A stretch of DNA of 64,000 nt from Nautilus pompilius (GCA_018389105.1 JACATO010000132.1:3546501-3610500); one strand, 5' to 3'; counted from the first letter of the stretch, positions 21,959 through 33,736 are shown. The notes: generated by a model not told the origin, from the sequence alone. Program-made: numbers and translations.

Positions 21959-22382
21959 TCTGTTGTGTGTGTGTTTGAGTGTTGTGTGTGTGTGTTGTGT
22001 GTGTTGAGTGTTGTGTGTTGGTGTGTGGTGAGTGTTGTGTGTTGTGTGTGTGTTGAGTGTTGTGTGTTGTGTGTGTATGTGTTGTGTGTGTTGTGTTGAG
22101 TGTGTTGTGTTGTGTGTGTTGAGTGTGTGTTTGTGTGTGTATGTCTCTGTGTGTGTGTTGAGTGTGTTGTGTTGTGTGTGTGTGTGTGTGTGTGTTGCGT
22201 GTGTATGCATGTTGTGTGTATGTTGTGTTGTGTGTGTTGAGTGTGTGTGTGTGTGTTGTGGTGTGGGTGTATGTGTCTTGTGTGTGTTGTGTGCGTTGTG
22301 TGTGTGGGTGTATGTGTGTTGTATGTGTGTTGTGTGTGTGTTTTGTGTGTGTGTGTTGTATGTGTGTGTGTGTGTTCTTGTG
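21888..22382. repeat. GT-rich compound microsatellite, about 495 bp
   Basis: (GT)n runs alternate with GTTGTGT and GTTGAGTGT variants. The block is almost pure G and T on the plus strand, with a few A and C. Cysteine/valine-rich plus frames and histidine/threonine-rich minus frames up to 195 codons are repeat translations, not genes. Alternating purine-pyrimidine DNA of this length can adopt Z-form. Confidence 0.97.
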
Positions 22383-25300
22383 TTCTTGCCTGTTTTAGGT
22401 GTGAGTTACGAGACAGACGCCATCTCTGACCCCGGGAGCGTCTCTGTGCCGTTTGGAAATTGTCCAAATCGCCACCACTTCAAAAGATAGAAGTACCATA
22501 AAAAACCAGAGCCAATATCTAATTAGGAAAAAATATCAATGAATTTTATTCAGGATGCCCAACAGCAGGGTAACAGAGACAAGAACAAGATTTCTGCTTT
22601 TCAAAACGCCTGACTTCTGAATATATATATATATTTGCTTTTAATGGACTAAGCTATTACTAAAAGGGGTCAACGTTTGAAAGGGTCAAAGGTGAAACGT
22701 TTCACAGCAATAGTTCTCTTTATACAGGTGCGTGTGATAACTTTGATTCCCCATTCTTTAGAACAATCTCTGTGCCAAAAACCCGTGAAATCTAATTAAG
22801 AAGAGGAAGAGGTTATAAATCCGTTGCTATGTTTTATTGGTGTGCGACTTTTGATCATCTTAAGACGTTTTGTGCAAGCGGATTTGTAAGGGTGTTTTTT
22901 ATTGGAAAGTTGCTTCCCTTTATGTTTAAATACCTGCACAAGTAAAATGACGAGGGGAAAAGATGTGTTCCGTACACAGAAGAGGTGATCTTACTTAGGA
23001 TTAGTTATTCCCATCGAGTTATAATCGCCGTGCTGCAAGTGAATAGAAAAAACAAAATTAATTTAATAAGAAAATAAGCAGGCTCACTGTGGCATAGTAG
23101 TCATATGTAACACCGTCAACGCAAGTTTAAGCAGCTCTGATGAATGGAAAGCAAATTGTGCAGATCATCTTCCTCGATGTTCGAAAGGCCCAGTCTTGGA
23201 AATGTTGCAGCCGCCCCTGGGCCTCTGTGAGCGGGCTGTTCGTTCTGCCATAACGGCTCGTTTTGATATGATCCGAATCAAATAAATAGCTTCCTTGCTT
23301 TCTAAATCATTTTTGAAAGTCGCTCAGAACACAACGGGTGGCCCTTCCCACCCGTCTCATCCGTCTTCATGCCGACGACAGCAGACGACAGTGAGACTGT
23401 CTCAGACTGTGGAATGAGTCACCGTGGGACAGCTTCGGGCCAGGAGACGGGGGGGGAGCAGCAGCCTTCCATTGGCCCGAACGGGCGTGGATCAGAAAAC
23501 AAAATGGCGTCGAGCCCGGAGATGCGTGCAAATTTTTACGGGTTTTTCCGAGATGCCGATGGAAAAGGGATCGAGACGTTTGCATCATGAGACTCGTTAC
23601 GCTCACGGATTCTTCTGCTGCTGGTTTGGATGAGTTCGTTTTTCCCGTTCTTTCTCAGATTCAGTGAAACCTCTTCTCAGTCCCAGAGGGAGAAATGTGC
23701 CGTTGTTTTCCAGGTGATGCGGGAGAAAACCTGTATTTGGAGCCCAAAGGCTGCAGCACGGACCCATAATAAATTCGCACTATAAAATAGAGTTCTGACC
23801 AAAGAATATTATTTAAATTAAATGAATATATGAATAAAAATTATAAACAAAATAAAATGAATAACCAATGCATTAGTCACTGCGCAATTGCACTCAGATA
23901 AAGATGTGTGTCTCAGCTACCGCTGTATAGTATTATCTTCATCCTCTGCGCCACGGAGGAAAGTCGTGTTACTGCCATCCTGCTGTAGAAAACACCAGCC
24001 ATTTCTCAGAGAGCACAAAGACGCGGTAATCAGGGTCAAAAATGAAAGTATAGCCAGCTAACCCAGTTTAATTAGAAGTTTACATTCCTCGGTAGCCTGA
24101 GCTTGAGGCTTATATTAACGACAGTTGGACAGCCCAAAAGAGTAAGCAATACATATTAACCGTGATTCCGCTGCTGATACTTAAAGATGACGATGGAAGT
24201 GGCAGCACCTGTTTTCCAGAGTGCCAGACTCAAATAAAGTGTAAGCTTAGCTGTTTAAATATTAACCTGTGGAACTCAAGTCGCAGCACTATTTTTTACA
24301 GCAACGATGCTAACCTGAACGGCGGGGAACGGAGAAGGCGCGTTTCCGAGTACCATAGGAAGACAATCTTTAAGGTGACCACAATATTTGCAGGCCCCTT
24401 ACAGCTACATCAGTGCCTTTAAAGGGGATGGCGGGCTGGCTGCCTAATTAAACGAATATTACCATTCCTCGTTTTTTTCGAAGAAAAGTGCATGGGCGAG
24501 CGGAGGGGGGGGGCAGATTTTCATGATCTCCTGATTCCTAGCTGCCCACAAGACAAAAGAAATAAGCTCAGCCTTTAATTTACGGACATCTTTCATTTAA
24601 ACCACTAAAAGATGATCGGCGCAGGGGGGTGGGTGGGAAGGGGTTAAGCTGTCGAAATGTCAGTACTGATCACAACGACTTTCCGTCAAGAGCTGACAAA
24701 AAAAAATGGGAGATAAGTAAAATTATTTTTTAAAGAAAATCAGTTCTCTTCGTAAATTTTAAAGGGATTTAATCTTATATCGAAATATGATAAAAGGAAG
24801 GAAAAGGGGGCGATAATTAAAAAGAAAAAAAAACCACGACGCATATTTTATAAAACGACAATTTTGGCTGTATCTTTGACCCGCTTCTTTCTTCTTTTTT
24901 ACTATCAGTATTACCACAATAATTATGTTGGATTAGGATAACTGCAAAAATAAGAGAGAAAGAACTAAACTGGTGTCATATTAGAAATATATTATATATA
25001 TTTCTCCAGTAAAAATAATGAACTGCTGATAATAACAGTAGGTTAGGAAATATGTCGACATCTTTAAAGTTCTTTATAAGCAACGATGTCTTCTCTTCGA
25101 AAGTCCAAAAAGAACCTTTCAAAGTTGTGTTTATGGAATTGTTGGAATATACGAACACATTCCGGTTTGATCCCTGATATATATATGTAATCTGCCCCCT
25201 TTTCCGCCCGTGGTGTCTAAAATCTTCTCAATTAAGGTTGCTGTTGGAGATGCGGTTTAAATCTTTCCCTGCCGAACAGTTTTGGCGGTATGGCGAGACA

Positions 25301-25532
25301 AGAGCAACAAAACGAATACAATTCTTCTGCTGGGTGAATTAAAAGCGAGTCCTTTTAAGGAGGAGAATGCAAAGCTTATTCACTTTTGTTGTGTCCATTT
25401 TCAGGTGTCGCGTGAAGGGGAAGTTTAGTCTGTTTGCGTTTTCGTAACCACTAACTCTATTTACAAGGCCGCGCGCCTAGCCTGGCGCTCAAATCTTCTC
25501 CGGGTAAAATACCGGCTACGGCACCAAGGGGC
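22383..25532. other. Unannotated 3.1-kb stretch
   Basis: Mostly AT-rich. A balanced patch at 23340-23640 carries AAAATGGCGTCG (YY1-like, possible start) at 23501. It lies inside a 73-codon plus frame (23369-23590) whose downstream part reads MASSPEMRANFYGFFRD. I do not recognise it and do not call it. G-runs occur near 24505 and 24625. No transposon, tRNA-like or tandem structure was seen. Confidence 0.4.
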
Positions 25533-25670
25533 AGCTTTATTTCTAGATGTGAGAAGAAAGCAGAGACTCTAGAGGGAGTCAACGCGGCCGCCGAGAAGAA
25601 ACGAGAACTACGCCAAACCGAGTCGACTGGAACTCGAGCCCTCGATTTCGGTATTCCAATAGCAATGATA
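25533..25670 (-). repeat. tRNA-derived SINE copy, long body
   Basis: On the minus strand the B-box-like GGGCTCGAGTTCCAG is followed by CTCGGTTTGGCGTAG, TTCTCGTTTCTTCTCGGC, GGCCGCGTTGACTCCC and TTCTCACATCTAGAAATAAAG. The last block is nearly the same as positions 40535-40556 in the plus-strand copy, so the two share the full body and not just the head. Confidence 0.68.
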
Positions 25671-26574
25671 TAGTTTTTGATTATTACGTTCGCCTTGAAG
25701 ATATTGTATTCTTGAAAAGTCCTGTTTAGTTTTTTACAGTAACTGCGTTAAGATCAAGAACAAAAGATGAATGTTTTAAATTCTAAACCCTGTCACTTGG
25801 ACAGACATCTGTTCAGCTCAGACCCAGAGTTCAGGCGGTGAATCTCCTCTAATCAAAACCGCGTCTGCACTTAGCAGAAATTTAGCTTGAAAACCCGCAG
25901 AACTGAAATCCTAATTTAAAAACTGCACGTAAGAAGATGTAAATCTTCCCAGTGCGAAGTTCTTGGCAGTTTTTCATTTAGCATTGGACCTAAGTATCTA
26001 ATGCTATTTATTCCCACGAGTGAACTACAGAGTTGTGGTTCCTTGGATCGTAAATTTGTCTTATGTGAATAAATGTATCTGTATTCAAACGAGGACTGGA
26101 AACAGGATGAAATATAGCCATCCAACAGGTGGACGGAATTAACTCGTTCGCTAAAATATAGTAAAGTTTATTTCCAAAAATTGCGCGTATTTGGTTTGCA
26201 TAAATTTAGGAAGAATAACAGAGTTTACAGTTTAAGACGCTTTAGCCAATCAAAAGAGTTTATTTGTTAATAGTATCAGATGAAAGATTTAATGGATTGT
26301 ACGACATGTTGCATTAACAACGATGTCATCACCGCTTGTAGCGAGTTAATCAATAAAACGGAAAGCTGCTATAAATATCAGAAGGCCGGGCTAGACTAGA
26401 AGTGGCGACCTGGCGGTTAAAGTGCATGACGTCCGTTTAGAATAATCCCGGTTTTATATACAAATTATTTCAAAAAGATTACGATGGTTATTTGTCAACG
26501 TATAGTTTAGGATCTATGCCACGATTAGCTAAAATAAACTTTCGAGTTTAAAATTTCTTTTGCATATATACACA
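25671..26574. other. Unannotated AT-rich stretch
   Basis: No structure was recognised up to the left end of the Tc1 element. The minus frame at 25916-26125 has no motif. Confidence 0.45.
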
Positions 26575-26806
26575 CAGTGCCGGACAAAAGAGTTGGGACA
26601 CTTGCTGTGAAATTGATATTTGAGTTCCCTCGTTTTAACAAACGCATTTAAATACCCATCACATTGTTTATTATATGCACAAAACATGCCTTCACAATGT
26701 ATAAAAGCAACACGTGCTCAACGTTTACATATTCTCTGGAAAAAGTATTTGAATCGGCAATGTTTGATTTGTACCGCGACAAAGAGAGTTGGGACAGTGA
26801 GCAAAA
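26575..26806. repeat. Left inverted repeat of the Tc1 element (IR/DR)
   Basis: The outer binding-site-like motif is at 26582-26610 and the inner at 26776-26806. Outer and inner 30-mers share GAGTTGGGACA. The middle part (26640-26740) has diverged from the right arm more than the two motif ends, consistent with stronger constraint on the binding sites while the family was active. Confidence 0.88.
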
Positions 26807-26871
26807 CCATAAATATTTTTCAACATTCCAAATTACAATCGAACAAATGCATGGAAATGATCAACTGACTA

Positions 26872-27797
26872 TTAGTGGGTGGGGTATCCATGATTTTCGA
26901 ACAGTCCACGACAACGACGGGGCATGGATTCGACCAAACGAAGGCAGTCGGAATTAGCCATTTCCTGCCAGCTTTCCTCGACGGCCTGCCAGAATTGGTC
27001 TTGGTCGAGATTCTTGTGTTTGGCCACCTTGGCCTTCAGCTGCTCCCTGACATTTTCGATTGGGTTGAGATCCGGACTTTGGGGCGGCCAGCGCATGACA
27101 TCCATTCCTAGTTGGGTGATGAGGGAAGTGACGACTCTGGCGGTGTGGATCGGGGCATTGTCGTGCTAGAAGATGGCGGTGACTGGCATGTTCTCGTCGA
27201 TGTAGTCGACGACGACATCCCTCAGTAAATTGCAGTAGGTCTGGGCGGTCTGTACCGTAGGTCGGGTGCACTTTATATTGTATTTTTCGCCATGGTAACG
27301 TCGAACATATACTCGGCCAGCACTGTAAACGCGCATGATCATCGTTTCGTCGGAAAAGAGAACTCTAGCCCATTGAACTTTGGTCCAGTTTTTGTGCGCT
27401 TTAGCCCGTGCTATGCGGATGTGCCTGTTCTTGTTGCTGATCAATGGCTTTTTCTGGGCGATTCGTCCAAAGAGAGTCCCATCGCATAGACAACTTTGAA
27501 TAGTGCGACTGGAGACATTCACTCCACTCAGGAAGACTCGAATGGCCGTCGATGTCAGGAAACGATTGGCCCTGGATTTGCGACAAATGAGTCGATCGTT
27601 TTGTTGTCACATTTTCGCGGTTTTCCGATCCGCATTTTTGGTTTCATGTTTCCGGTCTCCTTGTACTGCTTCAGAATGCGGTTTACGGCGCTTTTCGGGC
27701 TATTGACTCGATCGGCTATGTCCCGACAGGACAGATTTTCTTGGTGGTGTTCAACTATCAAGTCTCTGATTTCAGATGACATTGTCTTGCAAGACAT
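26872..27797 (-). pseudogene. Tc1 transposase (DD34E), broken
   Basis: Catalyses cut-and-paste transposition. The start MSCKTMSSEIRDL lies at 27797. The first helix-turn-helix (LSCRDIADRVNSPKSAVNRI) is followed by a GKPRK basic motif, and a second HTH spans VNVSSRTIQSCL. The catalytic acidic residues are the D in LFSDET, the D in HDNAPIHTAR and the E in LNPIEN, with 34 residues between the last two (DD34E, Tc1 proper). The C-terminus is FENHGYPTH. Defects: a one-base frameshift near 27600, a TAG just before HDNAP (about 27166), and an internal deletion between CTRPTVQ and TAQTYCN that removes the block where the family normally has VMVWGCF. The remaining length is about 308 codons against about 340 in the family. 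Confidence 0.93.
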
Positions 27798-27893
27798 GGT
27801 GAAAAAATGATCTTAAATGGTCTTAGATGATGTGATTCTATTCGTTTGATCTTTTAAAAATGATATATTGAGCGGAATAAATGTATGCACAGA

Positions 27894-28126
27894 TTTTGTT
27901 CACTGTCCCAACTCTTTTGTCGCGGTACAAATTTGACTATGCTAATTCAAATATTTTTTCCAGACAATAGATACACACGTGACATTCGTTGTTTTTACCC
28001 ATTGTAAAAGCGTTTTATACAACTGGTGGACAATAGGATGGCTAGCTATCTGTATGCAAATGTAAAAACAAGAGAACTCAAATATCAATTTCACAGCAAG
28101 TGTCCCAACTCTTTTGTCCGCCACTG
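27894..28126. repeat. Right inverted repeat of the Tc1 element (IR/DR)
   Basis: The inner motif is at 27894-27923 and the outer at 28091-28119, both in inverted orientation to the left arm. The distance between motifs (about 197 bp) equals that on the left (about 195 bp), which supports a common architecture. Confidence 0.88.
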
Positions 28127-30591
28127 TATATATATTAGTGGAAAAAGACAAATTTGTACGATGTTTGATCATCAGATGAATAAGATTTTTCAGATGTAGC
28201 GAACCACGATATGCGTGAAGTCGGCTGATGATCGGGCTGCTTGATTTACGGGGTTGTTAATTTATTTCAGTAACCTGTATTGCACAAATGAGAACAGAAA
28301 ACGATGTAAATGAAGCTAATGATTGCATTTCACCTATTAGATGAATGTCATGTCTGCTTTTTATTACTTTCTTTTTTTTTTCACGTAAGGTTTTCTTTAA
28401 ATGTATTTGCTTTTCTTAATTTGTCGCCGGCGACCCGCACTAAGTGTCGGGGCTGTTGATTCCCCCACTTTCTCTTGTGATTTACACCAGCGAATAAATA
28501 CTATTTTTTTGGTGCTGATGATTTGATTAATTTGGTCGTGAGAATTCCAAGCCATAAAGAGAATCGAGCGAATAATTTACCCCCGCATGAATTATGAGAA
28601 AACAATGGTGAAAAGAATGCCAAATGTTGAGAAAGTACAAGCAAACAGATAGCGTAGTGTGGTAGAATATTTTCACGTGCATCGTGCAACTTTCCCCTTC
28701 TGTCGGTAGAGGGCGGTCGGCGATGCCGGGGCCCCGAACTTATCCAACCTTCTCCGGGTAGACATTTAACCCATCATCTGCGATCTTGATGACTCTCTTT
28801 CGCCTGCTCCTCTTTACTGGAAGTTAATTTTGGGAAATTTTATTCTTAAAATATAAATAAATGGGTGGTGGCTTTTCCGTCCGTATGCACTGAGTGATTT
28901 CCATGTCTCTTGTTGCATTGGGCGCTTTAACAGGACAGCTCCGTGTCTCTTCCTTCTATTGAATGTACTTTTGTCCCCTCCTCCGGCGGGGTCAAAGAAT
29001 GAAGTATTGAGATTCCGGTCTGTGAGTAACATAGTAATAGCCCCTGCTGAAACAGGTAATGAGAGAAGTAGAAGGATTGCTGTGATTTTTACAGACCATA
29101 CGCTCGTTAAACCAATCGCTAAACGTTAACTTTGCTCACCGATGACGCGGTCACATTATAACGTGTTGCGGTGTGATTCCTTCAGGTGTCTTCATCAAGA
29201 CCCGCGCAAACTTCGGACTCTCAGAACTTTCTTGTCTCGAGCGACACGAGATTGATGCCATATTCCGGAAAGTTGTTCGTACCCCCCCTCCTCCGTTATG
29301 TTTCGGGCAATGAAGCAGTCGTTATCTCGAAGAAATCGTCTCATTTAGAAACAAACAAATAGCAACATCCAGGTACAAATCGTTTGGAAAATTAAGCAAA
29401 GTCGGTAGACTGACAAACTTCTCTCTGATTTTCTATTTACATTTTAAAACCTGTTTTTATTTGAAAGGATTCCCCTGAGTCAAGTCCGTTGTGTCTGTTT
29501 TGCTTCATACACATTTTAGATATTTATATTATTTAAAACAAAAATTGTTTAATCTGTGTTTTTACTAAACTGGCGTCGTATTACATGTTTCCTTTGAAGT
29601 CCGTCATGGCTACACGTGGTTTTCGCACTCGTGAAAACCATGCTGGAAGCCACGAGCAATGCTATGTTTAATCCTTTCATTAACTAGCAGTAGTTATTAG
29701 CTGGGTTTCTTTGTTTTCAGAATAATGGAAATACAAAACGCTAAACAGATCGATTTGTCAGCAGTCTGATCAGCAATCCATCTATACAATTTCGTGTAGA
29801 CTTCACGTTGACTGAAATCTACGCCGTCACCATAAAAGGGATTCACAGTTTCAAATCCCGGCGCTAATTAGAATCTTGGCCGAGCAGAATTTCCTTCGTG
29901 TGTTTTGGGTCCTTAAAATAGATTTCAACGAATAAAACAATGAGCCACGCTGCTGGAAATAGAGACGTGTCTCGCATATCCGAAACAGCGATTCATCAGA
30001 GCAGTGACGCGTGGCTATCAGGTGTCCTCATTAAGGGCCTAATTTATGTCAGATGTCTGTCTTTGTTAACATAACGTAGGTGGGCTGATGGATGCCTCGA
30101 GAAATGTGTCTGAGTCAAGGACGTTTAAGAAACTTTAAAAAAAAAAAAATATATATATATATATAACGTATGTTTTGAGCTGAATAATCTCCAGCGCATA
30201 AACAGGCGGCTACCTCGCTTTCCCCGCAAATCTGTTGATGTTGTAGTTCATTAAAACTCACCCCACCCCGAGTCACTAATCCCGCCGGTACGATGCGAAT
30301 AACGAAATATCTAACGTATATTTTATTCTGCTCTCCAGCATCTGCCAAACTCAGATCTATGCTCGCTACCTGTGTATGATCGGGATCCGGCACGGATTAC
30401 GTCACAAAATCTTCATCGTGTGGTAAGATCCATATTAAGAGCATCACCACTCATACGATTACAGCACGTCCTCTCTCTCTTTCCTTCTGTCTCTGATTAT
30501 ATCTCAGACACACGCTAAACAAGCATAAACTCCATACATAAGAAAGTAAAGCGAGATATCAATCTGGAAGTGATCATTTCACTTAATCCAA
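28127..30591. other. Unannotated 2.4-kb stretch
   Basis: A small hairpin lies at 29617-29640. A weak B-box-like word (GTTTCAAATCCCGG) at 29849-29862 may mark a very degraded SINE around 29820-29905. An A-run followed by ATATAT lies at 30137-30164. No coding signal was seen. Confidence 0.4.
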
Positions 30592-30593
30592 TC

Positions 30594-30626
<33 letters not shown>

Positions 30627-30627
30627 A
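30592..30627. repeat. (CT)n microsatellite
   Basis: About 17 CT units with one GT interruption. Confidence 0.95.
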
Positions 30628-30805
30628 GAAGAGCAGGTGTCACATGTCGGTAAGACGTTCAAACCTCGACTCAGAAGAATTACCGATCACGTTATACTAC
30701 AGCTCGTAATTATGAATAGCTTGGTTTCTCTCTTGTTAGAAGTATCGGGTAAAAGTGGCAGTGGCGGAGAAACGCCCACACACGGGGACATTCATTACAT
30801 AAATA

Positions 30806-31375
30806 CAGTCGACCCCCGCGTAATCGCGGCCCCCGGTTATTCGCGGAATTTCCCTTAGAACCTAACTAATAATTGTTCGTGGAAACCCCCGCATATTCGC
30901 GGAATCGCAAATATCTTCCGCGATTTTTTATGGCTTTTTTGTGGCAACATATATTTTTTCACGCTTTTTAACGCTAAATTATTGATAACAATATAATTTA
31001 CTAATTTTGTAATATAAATACTAACGTAAATTCAGCAAAATATTAATATAAAATAAACGCTATTGGCTGGAGGTTTGAAAGTAGCCAATCAGAGAGCGTT
31101 ATTCATTTCTCCTCGCTGCTGATTGGCTGCTGCCCACGAGGCGCTGTCTCAGGCAGATGCAGCCCCCGCATCATCCAGTTTACCGCGTGTAGCTATCTCG
31201 AGTGTTTCGCTGAGTGTTATATTTTTATTAAATTATTATTATATATTTACTTATATTTTTATTATATTTTACGTTATATTTTGACGTTTATAGGCGTTTT
31301 TATGGACTGCGGTTTTTACTCTTCGCGGGCGGGTGCTCAAGGGACGTAACCCTCGCGAATACCGGGGGACAACTG
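30806..31375. mobile_element. pogo/Tigger-like non-autonomous element, 570 bp
   Basis: The ends are CAGTCGACCCCCGCGTAATC on the left and its imperfect inverted match on the right (CAGTTGTCCCCCGGTATTC read on the minus strand). A TA duplication lies immediately outside both ends (30804-30805 and 31376-31377). TA duplication with CAGT termini and the GTTATTCGCGG-type TIR suggest the pogo/Tigger branch of Tc1/mariner. The core CCCCCG...ATTCGCGG is repeated three times on the left (about 30812, 30830 and 30885). There is no transposase, so it would depend on an enzyme encoded elsewhere. An internal hairpin with CCAAT sequences lies at 31056-31100. Confidence 0.85.
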
Positions 31376-31377
31376 TA

Positions 31378-32457
31378 GTTTCTTTCGTCACCAGACCCGC
31401 GATAATGATTCCTCTAGTTAAAAGAAATCCAGCATCACAGTTACTTTAATGAAATAAACCAAAATTGTCTTTGTACACACAATTGTCCATAACAAATGAT
31501 GAAGAGTGATCAATTTAATCACCAGTCGTTCATAATTTAAGGAAAACCGAAGCTTTCTTTGTTTCTATTATCTTTTATATAGACCTATTCTTTAAACAAT
31601 TCTAAATGCATTCTAACCGAACCCCCATTTTTAAAACAAGTTCTTCTTTTATTATACTATTGAGTGTGTATCTCTTTACCTGTCGTCAGTATTGGTGACA
31701 CGACGTGCTCTGTGCCTCGTCACGCCCGCTCACTCATAAACCCGTCACGTCACATCTCGCAGGTTAAACGTCCGCCATCTTGTGCTATCGGTCTACCGGT
31801 TAAAAACCACGGGATCCAACTTAAAGCTTAGCTGACTTCGGTGAAAAGCTGCATAATCTTATCCGAATTTCAGAATATTTGAGTTAATCCGCGCTCTGTT
31901 CTTACCAGAAATGGAGAAAGAACAAATGGTTTTGGTTGGCAATGGGATCGAACGGTGCCGCCAACTGTAAGGAGGGGAGAAGACCCCATCGCTCGAAGAC
32001 GGTCTCCCGACGACGGCTGTAAATTATTAGTCCCGACCATCATTTTCTTTAAATCTTCTTCTTTTGGTGTCGCGGCTTTTCTGTTATTCAACAAGGTTGC
32101 GTATAATAAAACATGACTTTTCTGTTAATAAAATAAAACATTTTCTCTTTTGCAAGCATTAAGTTTTTTTTTTTGTATGTTTGTTGCTTTACCAAAATAT
32201 GTGTACTTTCACTTTAAATGGAGTAGGTGTCACGTTCCGGTTCTTGCTTAATTAACCAAAACTCATGGTAACCTCGTAATTACCTCATGACGTAATAGCA
32301 TCGTTGTAAAAGTGACCTCCCTTTAATAGTATCCAGCCAACACAGAAAAAACGAGACAGCAATCGAGATTTTACTTAGAAAGATTCGTGGCAAGATGCCG
32401 TGAGCCCACCCAACACACACTCGACTGGAAGCGCAAAAAATGTTGAGATTTGAATGG
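31378..32457. other. Unannotated stretch
   Basis: CCGCCATCTT at 31772-31781 is a YY1-type motif on the minus strand, in a patch with several CACGTCAC-like words. The minus frame at 31870-32094 has no motif. No transposon signal was seen. Confidence 0.4.
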
Positions 32458-32478
32458 GGAGGGAGAGAGAGAGGGAGG

Positions 32479-32514
<36 letters not shown>
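32458..32514. repeat. (GA)n microsatellite
   Basis: GGGAGAGAGAGAGGGAGGG grading into about 20 perfect GA units. Confidence 0.95.
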
Positions 32515-32517
<3 letters not shown>

Positions 32518-32790
32518 ACTCGAGCGTAATTTATAATTTCTAATCTTCGATACAGTAAGAAATTTTACTGTCACTTTTAGTTTCCCCTAAAAAGGTTAAC
32601 ATTTTCTTTCGTTTGAGATCTCCCAGTTCTTTTGGAAGCAGGACCACTCAGTGTTACGGCATTCTGAACATTTAAATATCAGTTAAGTCCGAACTGCTCA
32701 AATAAGTAAAGTTAATGACGTATTATGTAAACATTCTGGATCTGATTGATTTGACTGATGCTGAGATTAGCAGAGTAAGGTTCTCACCAT

Positions 32791-33075
32791 GTCTTAAGAC
32801 AGCACCAAACGCGGCCTTAGGCCAGCATTAATCGGCATCTTAAACCAACGCCAATCAAAAGCTTAACTGCGTCAAATATAAGGTTTCCGTTAACGGAAGC
32901 TCTGGAATGTGCGGGCTTCATCATGCGGTTAAGTATTCTGAAACGAGATGTCTCGAGTTTCCAATAAACGGAAACCAGACTTCTGATCCAGCGTTCTAAC
33001 TGGCAGCTTAATACAGCGTTAATCAATAGTTTTACTGGCATTTTAAGAGAGCGCTAATCAATAACTCTATTCGAA
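32791..33075. repeat. Decayed 35-bp minisatellite with short insert
   Basis: Diverged copies of a unit like GC-TTAA-ACAGCG-TAATCAATAG-TT-ACTG occur at about 32791, 32814, 32836, 33004 and 33039. The copies at 32836, 33004 and 33039 can be measured at 35 bp. They are separated by a segment at 32882-32976 bounded by the perfect 10-bp inverted repeat GGTTTCCGTT / AACGGAAACC. This appears to be an insertion into an old tandem array. Confidence 0.55.
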
Positions 33076-33615
33076 GCTCAAAAGAGTACATTAAAAGGGT
33101 TCTCTATCTGGTTACTTTTCCATGGTTTCTATCTTCCTTTGTCTTCCGCCTCGTAAAGCCGTAGTACCCATCAGAAAGTTCTCTTCTGTTGATGATGCCG
33201 GCGCTTGGTCTCTCCACCCGCCGTATGGGTTGGTCGCTTCAATTAAAGGGCCCCGTGGAATTGCGTCACTACGACCAGAAAGTAAAAAAACACAACCAAG
33301 ATTTCGTGTAATATTCTTTGCAAACACGGGCCATAACTTCAACCTGAGATCAGTAGAGGGGACCCGGTGAAATTCCCGAAATGAACTAACCATCACGGTC
33401 AGAGCTGAAGGGATTAACCTCCAGTTAACTTAAAGAGACGTTAACACTTCACAGGAAACAAGACATTTAACTAAATAAGTGAAAAATAAGGAAATGTTGA
33501 GAGACAGGAAACAAAAAATTAGAAATAAAAACCGAAGCTTTCGAACTAAACTAGTCCAGGGTATCATCGGGGAACGAAAAAAAGGAGTGAACTAAAACTA
33601 AACAAGAAATGATAA
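33076..33615. other. Unannotated stretch
   Basis: Overlapping frames on both strands at 33112-33396 show no domain. The A-rich part 33460-33600 has no recognised element. Confidence 0.4.
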
Positions 33616-33664
<49 letters not shown>

Positions 33665-33667
33665 CTC

Positions 33668-33699
<32 letters not shown>

Positions 33700-33736
33700 C
33701 ATCTCTCTCTCGTCTCAGCTCTCTCTCTCTCTCTCA
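33616..33736. repeat. (CT)n microsatellite, interrupted
   Basis: CT repeats of about 120 bp with CCT interruptions and one CGTCTCAG break near 33711. Confidence 0.95.

Larger units (their letters stand above)
26575..28126 (-). mobile_element. Tc1-family DNA transposon, 1,552 bp
   Basis: Both ends carry CAGTG followed by GGACAAAAGAGTTGGGACA in inverted orientation. A TA target duplication is present at the right end (28127-28128). On the left TA lies a few bases away because of an extra CACA. The inverted repeats are about 232 bp long. Each has an outer and an inner copy of an AAAGAGTTGGGACA-type transposase-binding motif, the IR/DR layout known from Sleeping Beauty and similar elements. The single transposase gene is on the minus strand and broken. 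The ends agree well, so the copy is only moderately old. It cannot move on its own. Confidence 0.95.

Noticed and set aside
21880-22490. Open frames of 152 and 195 codons over the GT block
   Set aside because: They are direct translations of GT/CA dinucleotide repeats (Cys/Val and His/Thr runs) on both strands.
26954-27810. Plus-strand and off-frame proteins over the Tc1 element
   Set aside because: They are shadows of the minus-strand transposase.
33460-33600. LINE or Penelope-like 3' tail suggested by CCGAAGCTTTCGAACTAAAC
   Set aside because: The resemblance is from memory, short and without a coding or tail context.
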